DNA from: an uncultured Treponema sp.
GTDB taxonomy: Bacteria; Spirochaetota; Spirochaetia; Treponematales; Treponemataceae
Reading direction: 5' to 3'
Length of the DNA stretch: 64,000 bases
Assembly (NCBI GenBank): GCA_937894335.1
Contig: CALCRU010000070.1
Location: 23,670 to 87,669 of the forward strand
A model generated the notes under the pieces. The model made no database searches and was not told the DNA's origin. It was given only the letters and a program-made list of their open reading frames with translations. Positions within the stretch are counted from its first letter, which is position 1. Each line of letters starts with the position of its first letter. Below are positions 36,644 to 44,817 of the stretch, piece after piece. A program made the position numbers and the translations under genes.

Positions 36644-36805
36644 TTCCAAGTAGGTGAAGGCCGCTTTGAACTTACCGTGGAAGACATGGCGGAGCATGAG
36701 GACAGAAATGCAGGAGGAACTCTAACGGTGCAGTATCCACTTCTTCTAGGATTTTCTGAGTTTAACTTGCCAAGATTTTTATGCCCTCCTGTTGCTGCAT
36801 TTTAA
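36644..36805 (+). pseudogene. Possible decayed gene fragment (about 53 codons)
   Basis: Between the TPR gene and groES an open frame without a start codon runs from after a TAA at 36641 to TAA at 36803. It reads protein-like (VGEGRFELTVEDMAEHEDR, then LLLGFSEFNLPRF) but has no ribosome site or signal. It may be the end of a lost gene. I do not recognise the family, and chance cannot be excluded. Confidence 0.35.
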
Positions 36806-36811
36806 ATAAAT

Positions 36812-36856
36812 TTGACCTTTGCTAAGTTTTTTATTATATTCTAAGTAAATAAGTAA
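36812..36856 (+). promoter_or_regulatory. groES promoter and a motif shared with groL
   Basis: TTGACC (36812-36817) and TATATT (36835-36840) are spaced 17 bases apart. ATAAGTAA (36849-36856) follows, as after the groL -10. The groES leader is about 30 bases and carries GGAGG. Confidence 0.7.
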
Positions 36857-36877
36857 TCACTTTTTTGGAGGATAGAT

Positions 36878-37150
36878 ATGAAAGTTAAGCCATTGGCAGA
36901 CCGTGTTCTTGTTAAGCAGGCAGCGGCGGAAACTAAATCAGCAGGCGGAATCATTATTCCTGAAACTGCTCAGGAAAAGACCCAGCAGGCCACAGTAAAG
37001 GCTGTTGGTCCCGGAACCGAAAAGGAAAAAATCACCGTAAAGGTTGGCGATGTAGTTCTTTATGACAAATATGCTGGAACAAACATCAAAATTGACGGCG
37101 AGGACTACCTTATCCTTAAGAATGCGGACATTATTGCCGTAGTTGAGTAA
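36878..37150 (+). CDS. groS: Co-chaperonin GroES
   Basis: The 90-residue protein has the full Cpn10 pattern: VKPLADRVLVKQ, the mobile loop KSAGGIIIPETAQEK, and VGDVVLYDKYAGTNIKIDGEDYLIL. It caps GroEL. The gene is monocistronic, with its own promoter and a terminator at 37165-37206, about 14 kb from groL. Confidence 0.98.
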   Translation: MKVKPLADRVLVKQAAAETKSAGGIIIPETAQEKTQQATVKAVGPGTEKEKITVKVGDVVLYDKYAGTNIKIDGEDYLILKNADIIAVVE

Positions 37151-37164
37151 ATTTTAAGCATTAT

Positions 37165-37206
37165 GCAGGGTGGGGAAGGCGACTGTCTTTCTTCACCCTG
37201 CTTTAT
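37165..37206 (+). terminator. groES terminator
   Basis: GCAGGGTG (37165-37172) pairs with CACCCTGC (37194-37201), followed by TTTATT. Confidence 0.7.
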
Positions 37207-37209
37207 TCT

Positions 37210-37268
37210 GTGGGTCAAAGTGACACACTTTTTACCATAACTTTATGTTATGAGAAAAAATGACCCAC
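37210..37268. repeat. Nested inverted repeats between groES and the sigma-factor gene
   Basis: GTGGGTCA at 37210-37217 is the exact reverse complement of 37261-37268, and CATAAC/GTTATG (37236-37241, 37247-37252) forms an inner hairpin. It is not followed by a T-tract and lies about 130 bases before the sigma-factor gene, so it may be an operator or RNA structure. The rest of 37151-37400 shows no gene. Confidence 0.6.
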
Positions 37269-37361
37269 TTAAATCCCCCCTTAATCCATCTGACCATCTT
37301 TTCTGCGTAAAATCAGCATAAAAAAGCCTAAAATCAATAAAATTTCTCTTTTTAAGGTACT

Positions 37362-37377
37362 TGGCACAAAATCTGCT
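37362..37377 (+). promoter_or_regulatory. Sigma-54-like -24/-12 promoter before the sigma-factor gene
   Basis: TGGCAC at 37362-37367 and CTGCT at 37373-37377 have the GG and GC doublets 12 bases apart, the spacing of sigma-54 promoters, with one mismatch to consensus TTGCW. The predicted start falls just before GGAGG at 37391-37395 and the ATG at 37401. A TATATT at 37379-37384 is a competing sigma-70 -10 reading. Confidence 0.4.
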
Positions 37378-37400
37378 GTATATTAGGCATGGAGGCGCAT

Positions 37401-38243
37401 ATGTCTGGCAGCGATAACTTAATCAATACTTACCTTAAAGAAATCAACTCAATCCCCCTTCTGGATCGGGAGCAGGAAACCCAGCTTGCTGTAAAGGCGG
37501 CTCAGGGCGACAAGTTAGCCAGGGATGCCATTGTAAAGGCCAACCTACGCTTTGTAGTTAACATTGCAAAAAAATATCAGAACAGGGGCATAGAGCTTGC
37601 AGACCTTATAAGCGAAGGAAATGTGGGTCTTCTTACCGCCATAGACCACTTTGATGTAACAAAGGGCTACCACTTCATTTCCTATGCAGTATGGTGGATC
37701 CGCCAGAGCATACTTAAGGCCGTCTGCGAAAAGAGCAGGGCAATCCGTCTTCCCGTAAACAGGGCTTCGGAACTTGTTCAGATAGAAAAGGCAAAAAAGA
37801 CTGTTTCTGGCAACAAGACTGAATCCGAAGAAATTGAGGAAGTGGGAAAACTTCTTGGCATGGAAAGCGCCCATGTTAGGGAAATGCTTGCAATCTCTCG
37901 CGAAATGATAAGCCTTGACGCTCCAGTTTCTTCTGCCGACTCAGAGACAATGACTGTTGGCGGTTCCATAGAAGATTCACGCTATGCCCTTCCTGCCGAT
38001 GAAGCAGAAAAAGAAGCCCTTGAGCATGATATTGACTATGTTCTTAACACCCTTAAGCCCAACGAGGCAAAAGTGCTTAGGTTGCGCTATGGTTTGGGTG
38101 GAGGTCGTCCCATGTCGCTTAAAGAAGTGGGGCTTGCCTGCAATGTTACAAAAGAAAGAATCCGTCAGATAGAAAAGCGTGCCCTTGTTCGCATGCAGCA
38201 TCCTGCCAGACTTTCACGGCTTGCAGACTATAGGGTTGCTTAA
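37401..38243 (+). CDS. RNA polymerase sigma factor, sigma-70 family (RpoD/RpoS-like, no region 1.1)
   Basis: The start is ATG 37401, 5 bases after GGAGG; an in-frame ATG at 37389 would add four residues and overlap that ribosome site. The 280-residue protein has region 1.2 (NLINTYLKEINSIPLLDREQE), region 2 (ANLRFVVNIAKKYQNRGIELADLISEGNVGL, YAVWWIRQSI), region 3 and region 4 (LRYGLGG, MSLKEVGLACNVTKERIRQIEKRAL). At this length it lacks region 1.1, so it is probably an alternative (group 2) sigma. It sits next to groES, as in T. pallidum from memory. Confidence 0.93.
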   Translation: MSGSDNLINTYLKEINSIPLLDREQETQLAVKAAQGDKLARDAIVKANLRFVVNIAKKYQNRGIELADLISEGNVGLLTAIDHFDVTKGYHFISYAVWWIRQSILKAVCEKSRAIRLPVNRASELVQIEKAKKTVSGNKTESEEIEEVGKLLGMESAHVREMLAISREMISLDAPVSSADSETMTVGGSIEDSRYALPADEAEKEALEHDIDYVLNTLKPNEAKVLRLRYGLGGGRPMSLKEVGLACNVTKERIRQIEKRALVRMQHPARLSRLADYRVA

Positions 38244-38263
38244 CAGTTAAAAATATAAGGCAA

Positions 38264-38285
38264 AGTTTTTCTACAAGAAAAAACT
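38264..38285. terminator. Bidirectional terminator between the sigma-factor gene and recG
   Basis: AGTTTTTC (38264-38271) pairs with GAAAAAACT (38277-38285) with one bulged A. Both strands give T-rich tails, and both genes converge here. Confidence 0.5.
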
Positions 38286-40479
38286 AATTCTGCCCAGACT
38301 GTTGTCGTAAAAGGCTGAATGCGTCGTAACGCGCGGCAATAAGTGTGTCTTTGTCCTTTTCGAAGTCTGCAATGGAAAGCGAAAGAAATCCCGACTGCAT
38401 GGTTCCCGTTACCTGGCCTGGTCCCCTAAGCTTTAAGTCTTCCTCTGCAATTACAAAACCGTCGCTGCTTTCGTGTAGTGCCTTCATGCGTGCAATTCCG
38501 TCTTCAGAGATGTTCTTTCCGTAAATTAAAAAACAGTATGACTGGCTGCTTCCTCGTCCAACCCGTCCCCTAAGCTGATGCAGTTCTGCAAGTCCAAACC
38601 TGTCGGCGTGCTCTATTACTATGCATGTTGCATTGGGAACATCAACGCCAACTTCTACAACAGTTGTGGCAACGAGCAGTTTTATTTTTCCAGCCCTAAA
38701 GTCATCAAGAATTTTATTCTGTTCCCCTTCCTCTATTTTTGAATGGATTAGGGCAAGTTTGTATTCTGGGTACACGCTTTTACTAAGATAGTCAAACATA
38801 TCCTCCGCAGATTTTAGTCCCGAAGAATTTGATTCCTCGTCTTCTGCAATCCGTGGGTAGACAAAGTAGGCCTGATGCCCTTGTGCCAGTTCCTTACGCA
38901 CTGCCTCATATGCGTTCTTTTCGTTGCCCATTACGCTAAGATAGGTTTTTATTGGCTTTCTTCCCAAAGGCATTGTCTTTATTACGCTTACATCCAAATC
39001 GCCAAAGACGGTAAGTGCCAGCGTTTGTGGTATGGGGGTGGCGCTCATCATTAGTACAGAAGGCATTATGCTTTTTGCTTCCGTACCCTGTCCTCTTGTT
39101 ACCCGACCTTTTGCAATTATTGATTCTCTTTGCGTTACTCCAAACCTGTGCTGTTCGTCTATTACTGCAAGCCTAAGGTTCTGATAAATCGTACCCTGAG
39201 AAAATAGCGCATGGGTTCCTATTACAAGATTTATTTTGCCGTTTTTAAGGGAGTCTAAAAGGCGTCCTCGTCCTGCACTTTTTAAGTTTCCGGTAAGAAA
39301 GGCAACCTTTACATTTAGGGCTTCAAGCTGACGGGCGGCGTTTTCTGCATGCTGTCTAGCAAGCAATTCTGTTGGCGCCATTATTGCACACTGTCCGCCG
39401 TAGTCTATTACTCTAAGACAGGCAAAAAATGCTACAAGGGTTTTTCCTGCTCCTACATCACCCTGCAAGAGCCTCTGCATGCTAAAGGGATTTTTTGAAA
39501 CTTTTTCTGGAGTTGTAACAAGAGTGTTCCGTTCGGTTTCGCTTCTGTCTATTTCTTCGTTCATGCAAGCAATAGCATTTTTCTGGTCAGCCGTAAGTGA
39601 AAAGGTAAGCCTTGCCATAAGCTGCTTCTGTTTAGGAGAAAGTTTTTTTGTAAACTCTTCGTCGCTTATATTTGCTTCTTTTTCTTTTTGCAAAGAACCT
39701 GTGCCGCCTTCAAGCATTTCTGTTTCGGAAGTTAAAGGCAGGCTTCCTCGGTGAGCAAGGGTTCGTTCTGCTAGCTTGTATTCAAACTGATACAGCTCTT
39801 CGTAAATAAGTGTGTGCCGGGCTTCTTCTGCTTCCTTAAGTGTCGCCGGTTCGTGTACAAGACGCAGTGCATCTTTTTTGTGGAGCAGTTTTCTTTTTTC
39901 AATAAGGCTCTGGGGCAATTCATCGTCTATTGCCTTTGCATACTGTCTTAATGCTGAACTTACCGCTTTACGGAATGTCTTTTGCGAAAGTCCTTCTGTA
40001 AGGGGATAAATGCTTATGATTCCGCTTCCGGGAATGGGGGCATTTTCGTAGTCAGAAAGATTTCCTTTGTGTGCTATTAGTGTGTATTCAAAACTGGAAC
40101 TTTGCAGAGAGTTGTATTTTACTTCGAACTTTCCAGTTACAGCAATAATGCTTCCTTCTGGCAGGGCGTCCTTTAGAAAGGGTCTGTTGTATGCAATGAG
40201 CCATGCGTTTGCACTTCCGTCGCTTACGGCAATTTTAAGCGTCTTCATGCGGCCGTATCCAAAGTATTCGTGGGCCATTACTTTGCAGATGGTGTGCACT
40301 TTGGGCGCCTGAGCAAAGTCTTTTAGCGGAACCTTATGCGTCCTGTCTTCGTAGCTTTTGGGATAAGTGGAAAGTAGGTCTGCAATGGTAAAGATGTTTA
40401 GCCGTGCAAAAAGTTTTGCGCTAGCCTGTCCTATACCAGAGAGCGATTCCACTGATGTTTCAATTTCGGGCAGAGTCAT
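38284..40479 (-). CDS. recG: ATP-dependent DNA helicase RecG
   Basis: The 731-residue protein has the N-terminal wedge domain (SGIGQASAKLFARLNIFTIADLL) and superfamily 2 helicase motifs: Walker A GDVGAGKT, DEQH box in DEQHRFGV, MMSATPIPQTLAL and QLRGRVGRG. RecG reverses stalled replication forks and processes branched DNA. It begins 3 bases after yggT and is the last gene of the dnaE-yggT-recG leftward group. Confidence 0.97.
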   Translation of the reverse strand: MTLPEIETSVESLSGIGQASAKLFARLNIFTIADLLSTYPKSYEDRTHKVPLKDFAQAPKVHTICKVMAHEYFGYGRMKTLKIAVSDGSANAWLIAYNRPFLKDALPEGSIIAVTGKFEVKYNSLQSSSFEYTLIAHKGNLSDYENAPIPGSGIISIYPLTEGLSQKTFRKAVSSALRQYAKAIDDELPQSLIEKRKLLHKKDALRLVHEPATLKEAEEARHTLIYEELYQFEYKLAERTLAHRGSLPLTSETEMLEGGTGSLQKEKEANISDEEFTKKLSPKQKQLMARLTFSLTADQKNAIACMNEEIDRSETERNTLVTTPEKVSKNPFSMQRLLQGDVGAGKTLVAFFACLRVIDYGGQCAIMAPTELLARQHAENAARQLEALNVKVAFLTGNLKSAGRGRLLDSLKNGKINLVIGTHALFSQGTIYQNLRLAVIDEQHRFGVTQRESIIAKGRVTRGQGTEAKSIMPSVLMMSATPIPQTLALTVFGDLDVSVIKTMPLGRKPIKTYLSVMGNEKNAYEAVRKELAQGHQAYFVYPRIAEDEESNSSGLKSAEDMFDYLSKSVYPEYKLALIHSKIEEGEQNKILDDFRAGKIKLLVATTVVEVGVDVPNATCIVIEHADRFGLAELHQLRGRVGRGSSQSYCFLIYGKNISEDGIARMKALHESSDGFVIAEEDLKLRGPGQVTGTMQSGFLSLSIADFEKDKDTLIAARYDAFSLLRQQSGQN

Positions 40480-40482
40480 TTT

Positions 40483-41073
40483 TTAAAACGGAATGGACTG
40501 AATCAAATTTGTAAGGAACGAAATTAAAAAGTTTCCAGCAACAAGAAGTACTAGCATCATGGCAAAGGCAATTATAAGTGCGGTCTTGTATTCCACTGTC
40601 TTTCCGTTAGAAAAAATGTTTGTCATGCGGTATACAAGAGGTTTTAGTGTGTAGTCTATTTGATTGACTATAAAGTTGTCGGAGTTTCCTTTGTTTACGC
40701 AGAGCATTATAAAGCGGATTAAAAGCAGAATCATAAAGAAAACTGCTATGGAATGAATCATGGTCCACACAATCTGAACAAGAAGGGCAAGAATTAGTCC
40801 AACAGTAACACGACCCTGATGGGAAAAACTTGTAAGCAACATTGAAACAGCACCTAAAAGGCAAAGAGCCAGGGCTGGAGAAAAATTAAGGTTTCCTACG
40901 GTAAGCCATTTTATGTTGCGAAAGAGGTTAAGGTATGGATCGCAGATGGAGGCAAGAAAATTTGTAAACTTGTTGTATGACATTCCCGGAATCCATGTAA
41001 GTAAAATCCTTATGAAGCACAGAAAAGTGTATACCGAAATTATTGCAGAAATAATTCTTAGAATTGTTGACAT
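40483..41073 (-). CDS. YggT family membrane protein with two repeats
   Basis: The 196-residue protein is hydrophobic with about four to five membrane segments and two YggT-type units (SVYTFLCFIRILLTWIPGMS with a conserved Pro-Tyr-Leu-Asn-Leu-Phe, and a second in the C-terminal half ending ETVEYKTALII). YggT proteins have been linked to osmotic or membrane functions, but the role is not settled. It lies between dnaE and recG with short gaps. Confidence 0.85.
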   Translation of the reverse strand: MSTILRIISAIISVYTFLCFIRILLTWIPGMSYNKFTNFLASICDPYLNLFRNIKWLTVGNLNFSPALALCLLGAVSMLLTSFSHQGRVTVGLILALLVQIVWTMIHSIAVFFMILLLIRFIMLCVNKGNSDNFIVNQIDYTLKPLVYRMTNIFSNGKTVEYKTALIIAFAMMLVLLVAGNFLISFLTNLIQSIPF

Positions 41074-41095
41074 GCTGTAACCCCTTTGCTTTAGT

Positions 41096-44000
41096 TTAAT
41101 CCGCCCAGACTTCTTCTACCTGATTCAGGTCCTGAACCTTGGCAAGAAATTCTGGCGTTGACGGTACAAGGAACTGGTTGTTTGCCTTTACGACATATGG
41201 AAGTCCCTTTACATCTATATGAAAATATAACTCACAAGTACCGTTTTCGACAATCAAAAAATCATATAAATTTGTTAATTCTTTTTGAACTGAAAAATTC
41301 GGAGTAAGCCTAATGTGGACTTTTGAAATCTGCTTCTTGCGCAGTTCTTCTGGGTCTTCAAGTTTTTCTACTATAAAGCTGGGACTTTCCCTAGAGGCAT
41401 CCACTCTGCCACTGAATGCATATATTCCGTCAGAATGAAGTTTGTCCCGTAAAGTTTCCCATGTGTCCGAAAAGAATGTAATGTCTATAAGGCCTTTAAA
41501 GTCTGCAAGTTTTCCAAATGCCATGGGCTTGCCTGTTTTTGTCATTATGGGTCTTAGTTCCTGTAGCATTCCTATGGCAGTGTATTTTCTTCCTGTATTC
41601 TTATATTTCCAGGGTTTTTCTCCGCTCTGCTTTATGGCCTCGTTAAATGCTCTGGAAACTGCAGCGGCCTTTTCCATGGTGTCGCTTGTAAGGGTTGCGC
41701 TAGATTCAATTATGTCTCTCCAGTCGTCCAAAGGATGTCCTGAAACAAAGCAACCAATCAGTTCTTTTTCCAGATTCAATTTTTCCATAAGGGGGAACTC
41801 TTCCACATCTTCGTAAACATAGTCTGCAAATTCTTTTATGCCTGCTTCCTCAAAAAGACTTGCTTGTCCGTTGTTTGCCCCAAGTCGCTTTTTTTCTTCG
41901 TAAGAAATTATGCGCTCGTAGTTTACGATAAGGGTTGCCCTGTTTTTGTCCAGCTTGTCAAATCCGCCTGTCTTAATAAGAACTTCTATTGCTTTTTTGT
42001 TTACATCGTGAAAGTCTATGCGAGATGCAAAGTCTAGGAAAGATGTAAAGGGTCCGTTCTTCTTTCGTTCGTTTACAATGGCTTCTGCGGCTCCTGCACC
42101 CATTCCCTTTATGCCCATAAGTCCAAATACAATGCGTCCGTCAACAACATCAAAAATTTCTGCGGAGCGGTTTACATCTGGTGGGTCAACAGGGATTCCC
42201 ATCTTGCGAGCTTCTTCTATGTATGCTGGAATCTTATCTGTGGAAGTAATTTCGTTGGTAAGGTTTGCGGCCATAAATTCTGCCGGGCGGTTTGCCTTAA
42301 GCCAGCCTGTTCTGTATGCAACAACGGAATATGCGGCGGCGTGACTTTTGTTAAATCCGTAGCCTGCAAAGGGAACCATTATTTCAAAAATCTCACCGGC
42401 ATGTTCTTCGGTAAAGCCTTGCTTTACTGCACCCTCTATAAATTCCTTTTTCTTGCCCATAAGGACTTCTGGCTTTTTCTTACCCATTGCACGGCGAAGC
42501 ATGTCTGCGGCACCAAGACTGAATCCTGCAATTTTTTGGGAGACCTGCATAACCTGTTCCTGATAGACCATAACGCCATAGGTTTCTTTAAGGATGTCCT
42601 CAAGACAGGGGTCGGGGTAATGTATTTTTTCTGGATGCCACTTGCCTTCAATGTACTGGGGAATGTAATCCATTGGTCCAGGCCTGTAAAGGGCGTTCAA
42701 AGCTACAAGTTCTTCTATGCACCGGGGCTTTGCTTGCCTAAGGATTTTCTGCATGCCCGGAGACTCAAACTGGAATACAGCAACAGTGTCTCCTCGGCTA
42801 AAGAGGTCGAATGTCTTTTCGTCTGTTTCGCTTACTTCGTCTGCATGAAATTCAGGTTCGCCTTCCTTTCTGTGCTTGTTGATTATGTCTTCTGCATAAC
42901 GGATTAAAGAAAGTGTCTTTAGTCCCAAGTAGTCAAACTTAACAAGTCCGCATGGTTCTATAATGTCCATGGTGTACTGAACAGCTGTGTTTCCTGTTTT
43001 TGCATCGTGGAATACAGGCGCCCAGTTGGGAAGAGCGGTAAGGCCTATTACCATTCCTGAGGCGTGAAGTCCTGTGTTGCGGTTTACATTTTCAAGTTTA
43101 AAGCAGAGTTCAAATAGTTTTTGGTAGCGAGGGTCGTCCTTGTAGGGAATAAGTTGACCGTTGTCGGGGTGTCCTTCGTCAGGGGGATTGAATGCATCCT
43201 TTAGTTTTGCCTTTGGGTTGTCGGGAATGCATTTTTTAAGCATGTTTACTTCGCTTAGGGGAATGTCAAGAACTCGTCCTACATCAGCAATTACGGCCTT
43301 GGGCTTTAGGGTTCCAAATGTTACGATGTGTCCTACTTGCGGCTCTCCGTACAAATCAACTGTATGCTCAATAATCCTCTGGCGAAATTCGAAGTCCATG
43401 TCAACATCAAAGTCTGGCATAGAAACGCGTTCTGGGTTAAGGAATCGTTCAAAAATCAGCTTGTAGCGGAATGGGTCAATGTCGGTAATTGTCATTGCAT
43501 AGGCGACAAGACTTCCTGCACCAGAACCTCGTCCGGGACCAATGGGGATTTTATTTTTCTTTGACCAGTTGATAAATTCCCAAACAATAAGAAAGTATCC
43601 CGAGAATCCCATTTTAAAAATAATGCCCAGTTCGTATTCCGCTCGCTCACGGATTTCTGGTGTTATTTCCTTGTAGCGTTTTTTTAGTCCTTCTTCAACA
43701 AGGTAGCGCACATAGTCGTCCTGATTTTGTGTGTAGTCTTCGTGCTTTTGGAATTCTTTGGGAAGTTCAAATCTTGGAAGACATGACTTAAGTTCCTGAG
43801 TCTTAAACTGAGGAATGGTAAGGTCGCACATGGATGCAATTTTTAAAGTGTTTTCCATTGCCTCGGGACAGTCTGGAAAAAGCAGGGCCATTTCCTGCTC
43901 AGTTTTCATGTACCACTGGTCACCGTCAAAGTGCATGCGGTTGCGGTCTTTCATTAGTTTTTTTGTTCCGATGCATACAAGGGCATCTTGGGCTTCCGCA

Positions 44001-44704
44001 TCTTCACGCCTACAGTAGTGAATGTCATTTGTAACTACAAGGGGAATGTCCAAATCTCGGGCAAGCTTTATAAGTTTTGGCGCTACTGTCTTCTGGTCTT
44101 CCAGACCGTGATCCTGAAGTTCTATATAGTAATGGTCAGGACCAAAAAGTTCCTTATATTTTTTTGCGGTACTGTAGGCTCTTTCTTCATCCCCATACAA
44201 AAGTGCCTGAGGAATTTCGCCTTGAATGCAGGCGCTAAGGCAGATGATTCCTTCGTGGTAGCGCTGCAGTAGTTCAAAGTCAATGCGGGGTTTGTAATAC
44301 ATTCCTTCTGTATAGGCGATTGAAGACAGCCAGCTTAGGTTTTTGTAGCCTGTTTCATTTTGCGCTATAAGGATAAGGTGGTAACTGTATTTCTTTTTTC
44401 CGTTGCGAGAGTAGGGCAGTTCGTTTTTTTCTGTGTGGCTTCCTTCCGAAACATAAAACTCTTCTCCGCAGAGGGGATTTATTCCGTTTACATGACAGAG
44501 CTTTTCAAAGTTTAACACGCCAAACATGTTGCCGTGGTCGGTAAGGGCCAGAGCCTTCATGTTAAGTTCCTTTGCCCTAGCTACAAGAGTGTCTAGTTTA
44601 CTTGCGCCGTCCAAAAGTGAATAGTCGGAGTGAACATGGAGGTGTACGAATTTGCTTTCTGGTGTGCCATCCGGTGCATCGGGAAAAACATGATAGTCTG
44701 CCAT
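41096..44704 (-). CDS. dnaE: DNA polymerase III subunit alpha
   Basis: The start is ATG 44704, with GGAG 8 bases upstream; the longer GTG start at 44749 lacks one. The 1,202-residue protein has the N-terminal PHP domain (FVHLHVHSDYSLLDGA), the polymerase active-site segment with the catalytic aspartates (NPERVSMPDFDVDMDFEFR), the tandem helix-hairpin-helix region and a C-terminal OB-fold domain. It is the replicative polymerase of the DnaE1 type. Upstream the CBD gene ends in a strong terminator. Confidence 0.98.
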   Translation of the reverse strand: MADYHVFPDAPDGTPESKFVHLHVHSDYSLLDGASKLDTLVARAKELNMKALALTDHGNMFGVLNFEKLCHVNGINPLCGEEFYVSEGSHTEKNELPYSRNGKKKYSYHLILIAQNETGYKNLSWLSSIAYTEGMYYKPRIDFELLQRYHEGIICLSACIQGEIPQALLYGDEERAYSTAKKYKELFGPDHYYIELQDHGLEDQKTVAPKLIKLARDLDIPLVVTNDIHYCRREDAEAQDALVCIGTKKLMKDRNRMHFDGDQWYMKTEQEMALLFPDCPEAMENTLKIASMCDLTIPQFKTQELKSCLPRFELPKEFQKHEDYTQNQDDYVRYLVEEGLKKRYKEITPEIRERAEYELGIIFKMGFSGYFLIVWEFINWSKKNKIPIGPGRGSGAGSLVAYAMTITDIDPFRYKLIFERFLNPERVSMPDFDVDMDFEFRQRIIEHTVDLYGEPQVGHIVTFGTLKPKAVIADVGRVLDIPLSEVNMLKKCIPDNPKAKLKDAFNPPDEGHPDNGQLIPYKDDPRYQKLFELCFKLENVNRNTGLHASGMVIGLTALPNWAPVFHDAKTGNTAVQYTMDIIEPCGLVKFDYLGLKTLSLIRYAEDIINKHRKEGEPEFHADEVSETDEKTFDLFSRGDTVAVFQFESPGMQKILRQAKPRCIEELVALNALYRPGPMDYIPQYIEGKWHPEKIHYPDPCLEDILKETYGVMVYQEQVMQVSQKIAGFSLGAADMLRRAMGKKKPEVLMGKKKEFIEGAVKQGFTEEHAGEIFEIMVPFAGYGFNKSHAAAYSVVAYRTGWLKANRPAEFMAANLTNEITSTDKIPAYIEEARKMGIPVDPPDVNRSAEIFDVVDGRIVFGLMGIKGMGAGAAEAIVNERKKNGPFTSFLDFASRIDFHDVNKKAIEVLIKTGGFDKLDKNRATLIVNYERIISYEEKKRLGANNGQASLFEEAGIKEFADYVYEDVEEFPLMEKLNLEKELIGCFVSGHPLDDWRDIIESSATLTSDTMEKAAAVSRAFNEAIKQSGEKPWKYKNTGRKYTAIGMLQELRPIMTKTGKPMAFGKLADFKGLIDITFFSDTWETLRDKLHSDGIYAFSGRVDASRESPSFIVEKLEDPEELRKKQISKVHIRLTPNFSVQKELTNLYDFLIVENGTCELYFHIDVKGLPYVVKANNQFLVPSTPEFLAKVQDLNQVEEVWAD

Positions 44705-44734
44705 GAAACAACTCCTTTTTAAACTGTGCGCCAG

Positions 44735-44772
44735 TAAAAAAACAGGCACCGTATTTGTTTTACAGTGCCTGT
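44735..44772 (-). terminator. Rho-independent terminator after the CBD lipoprotein gene
   Basis: On the minus strand ACAGGCAC (44772-44765) pairs with GTGCCTGT (44749-44742) around a 15-base loop, followed by a seven-T tail (44741-44735). It separates the CBD gene from dnaE. Confidence 0.85.
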
Positions 44773-44817
44773 AGTATACAGTAAAAATCGGGTTATGGTA
44801 AGTGCTTGCCTTTGGGG

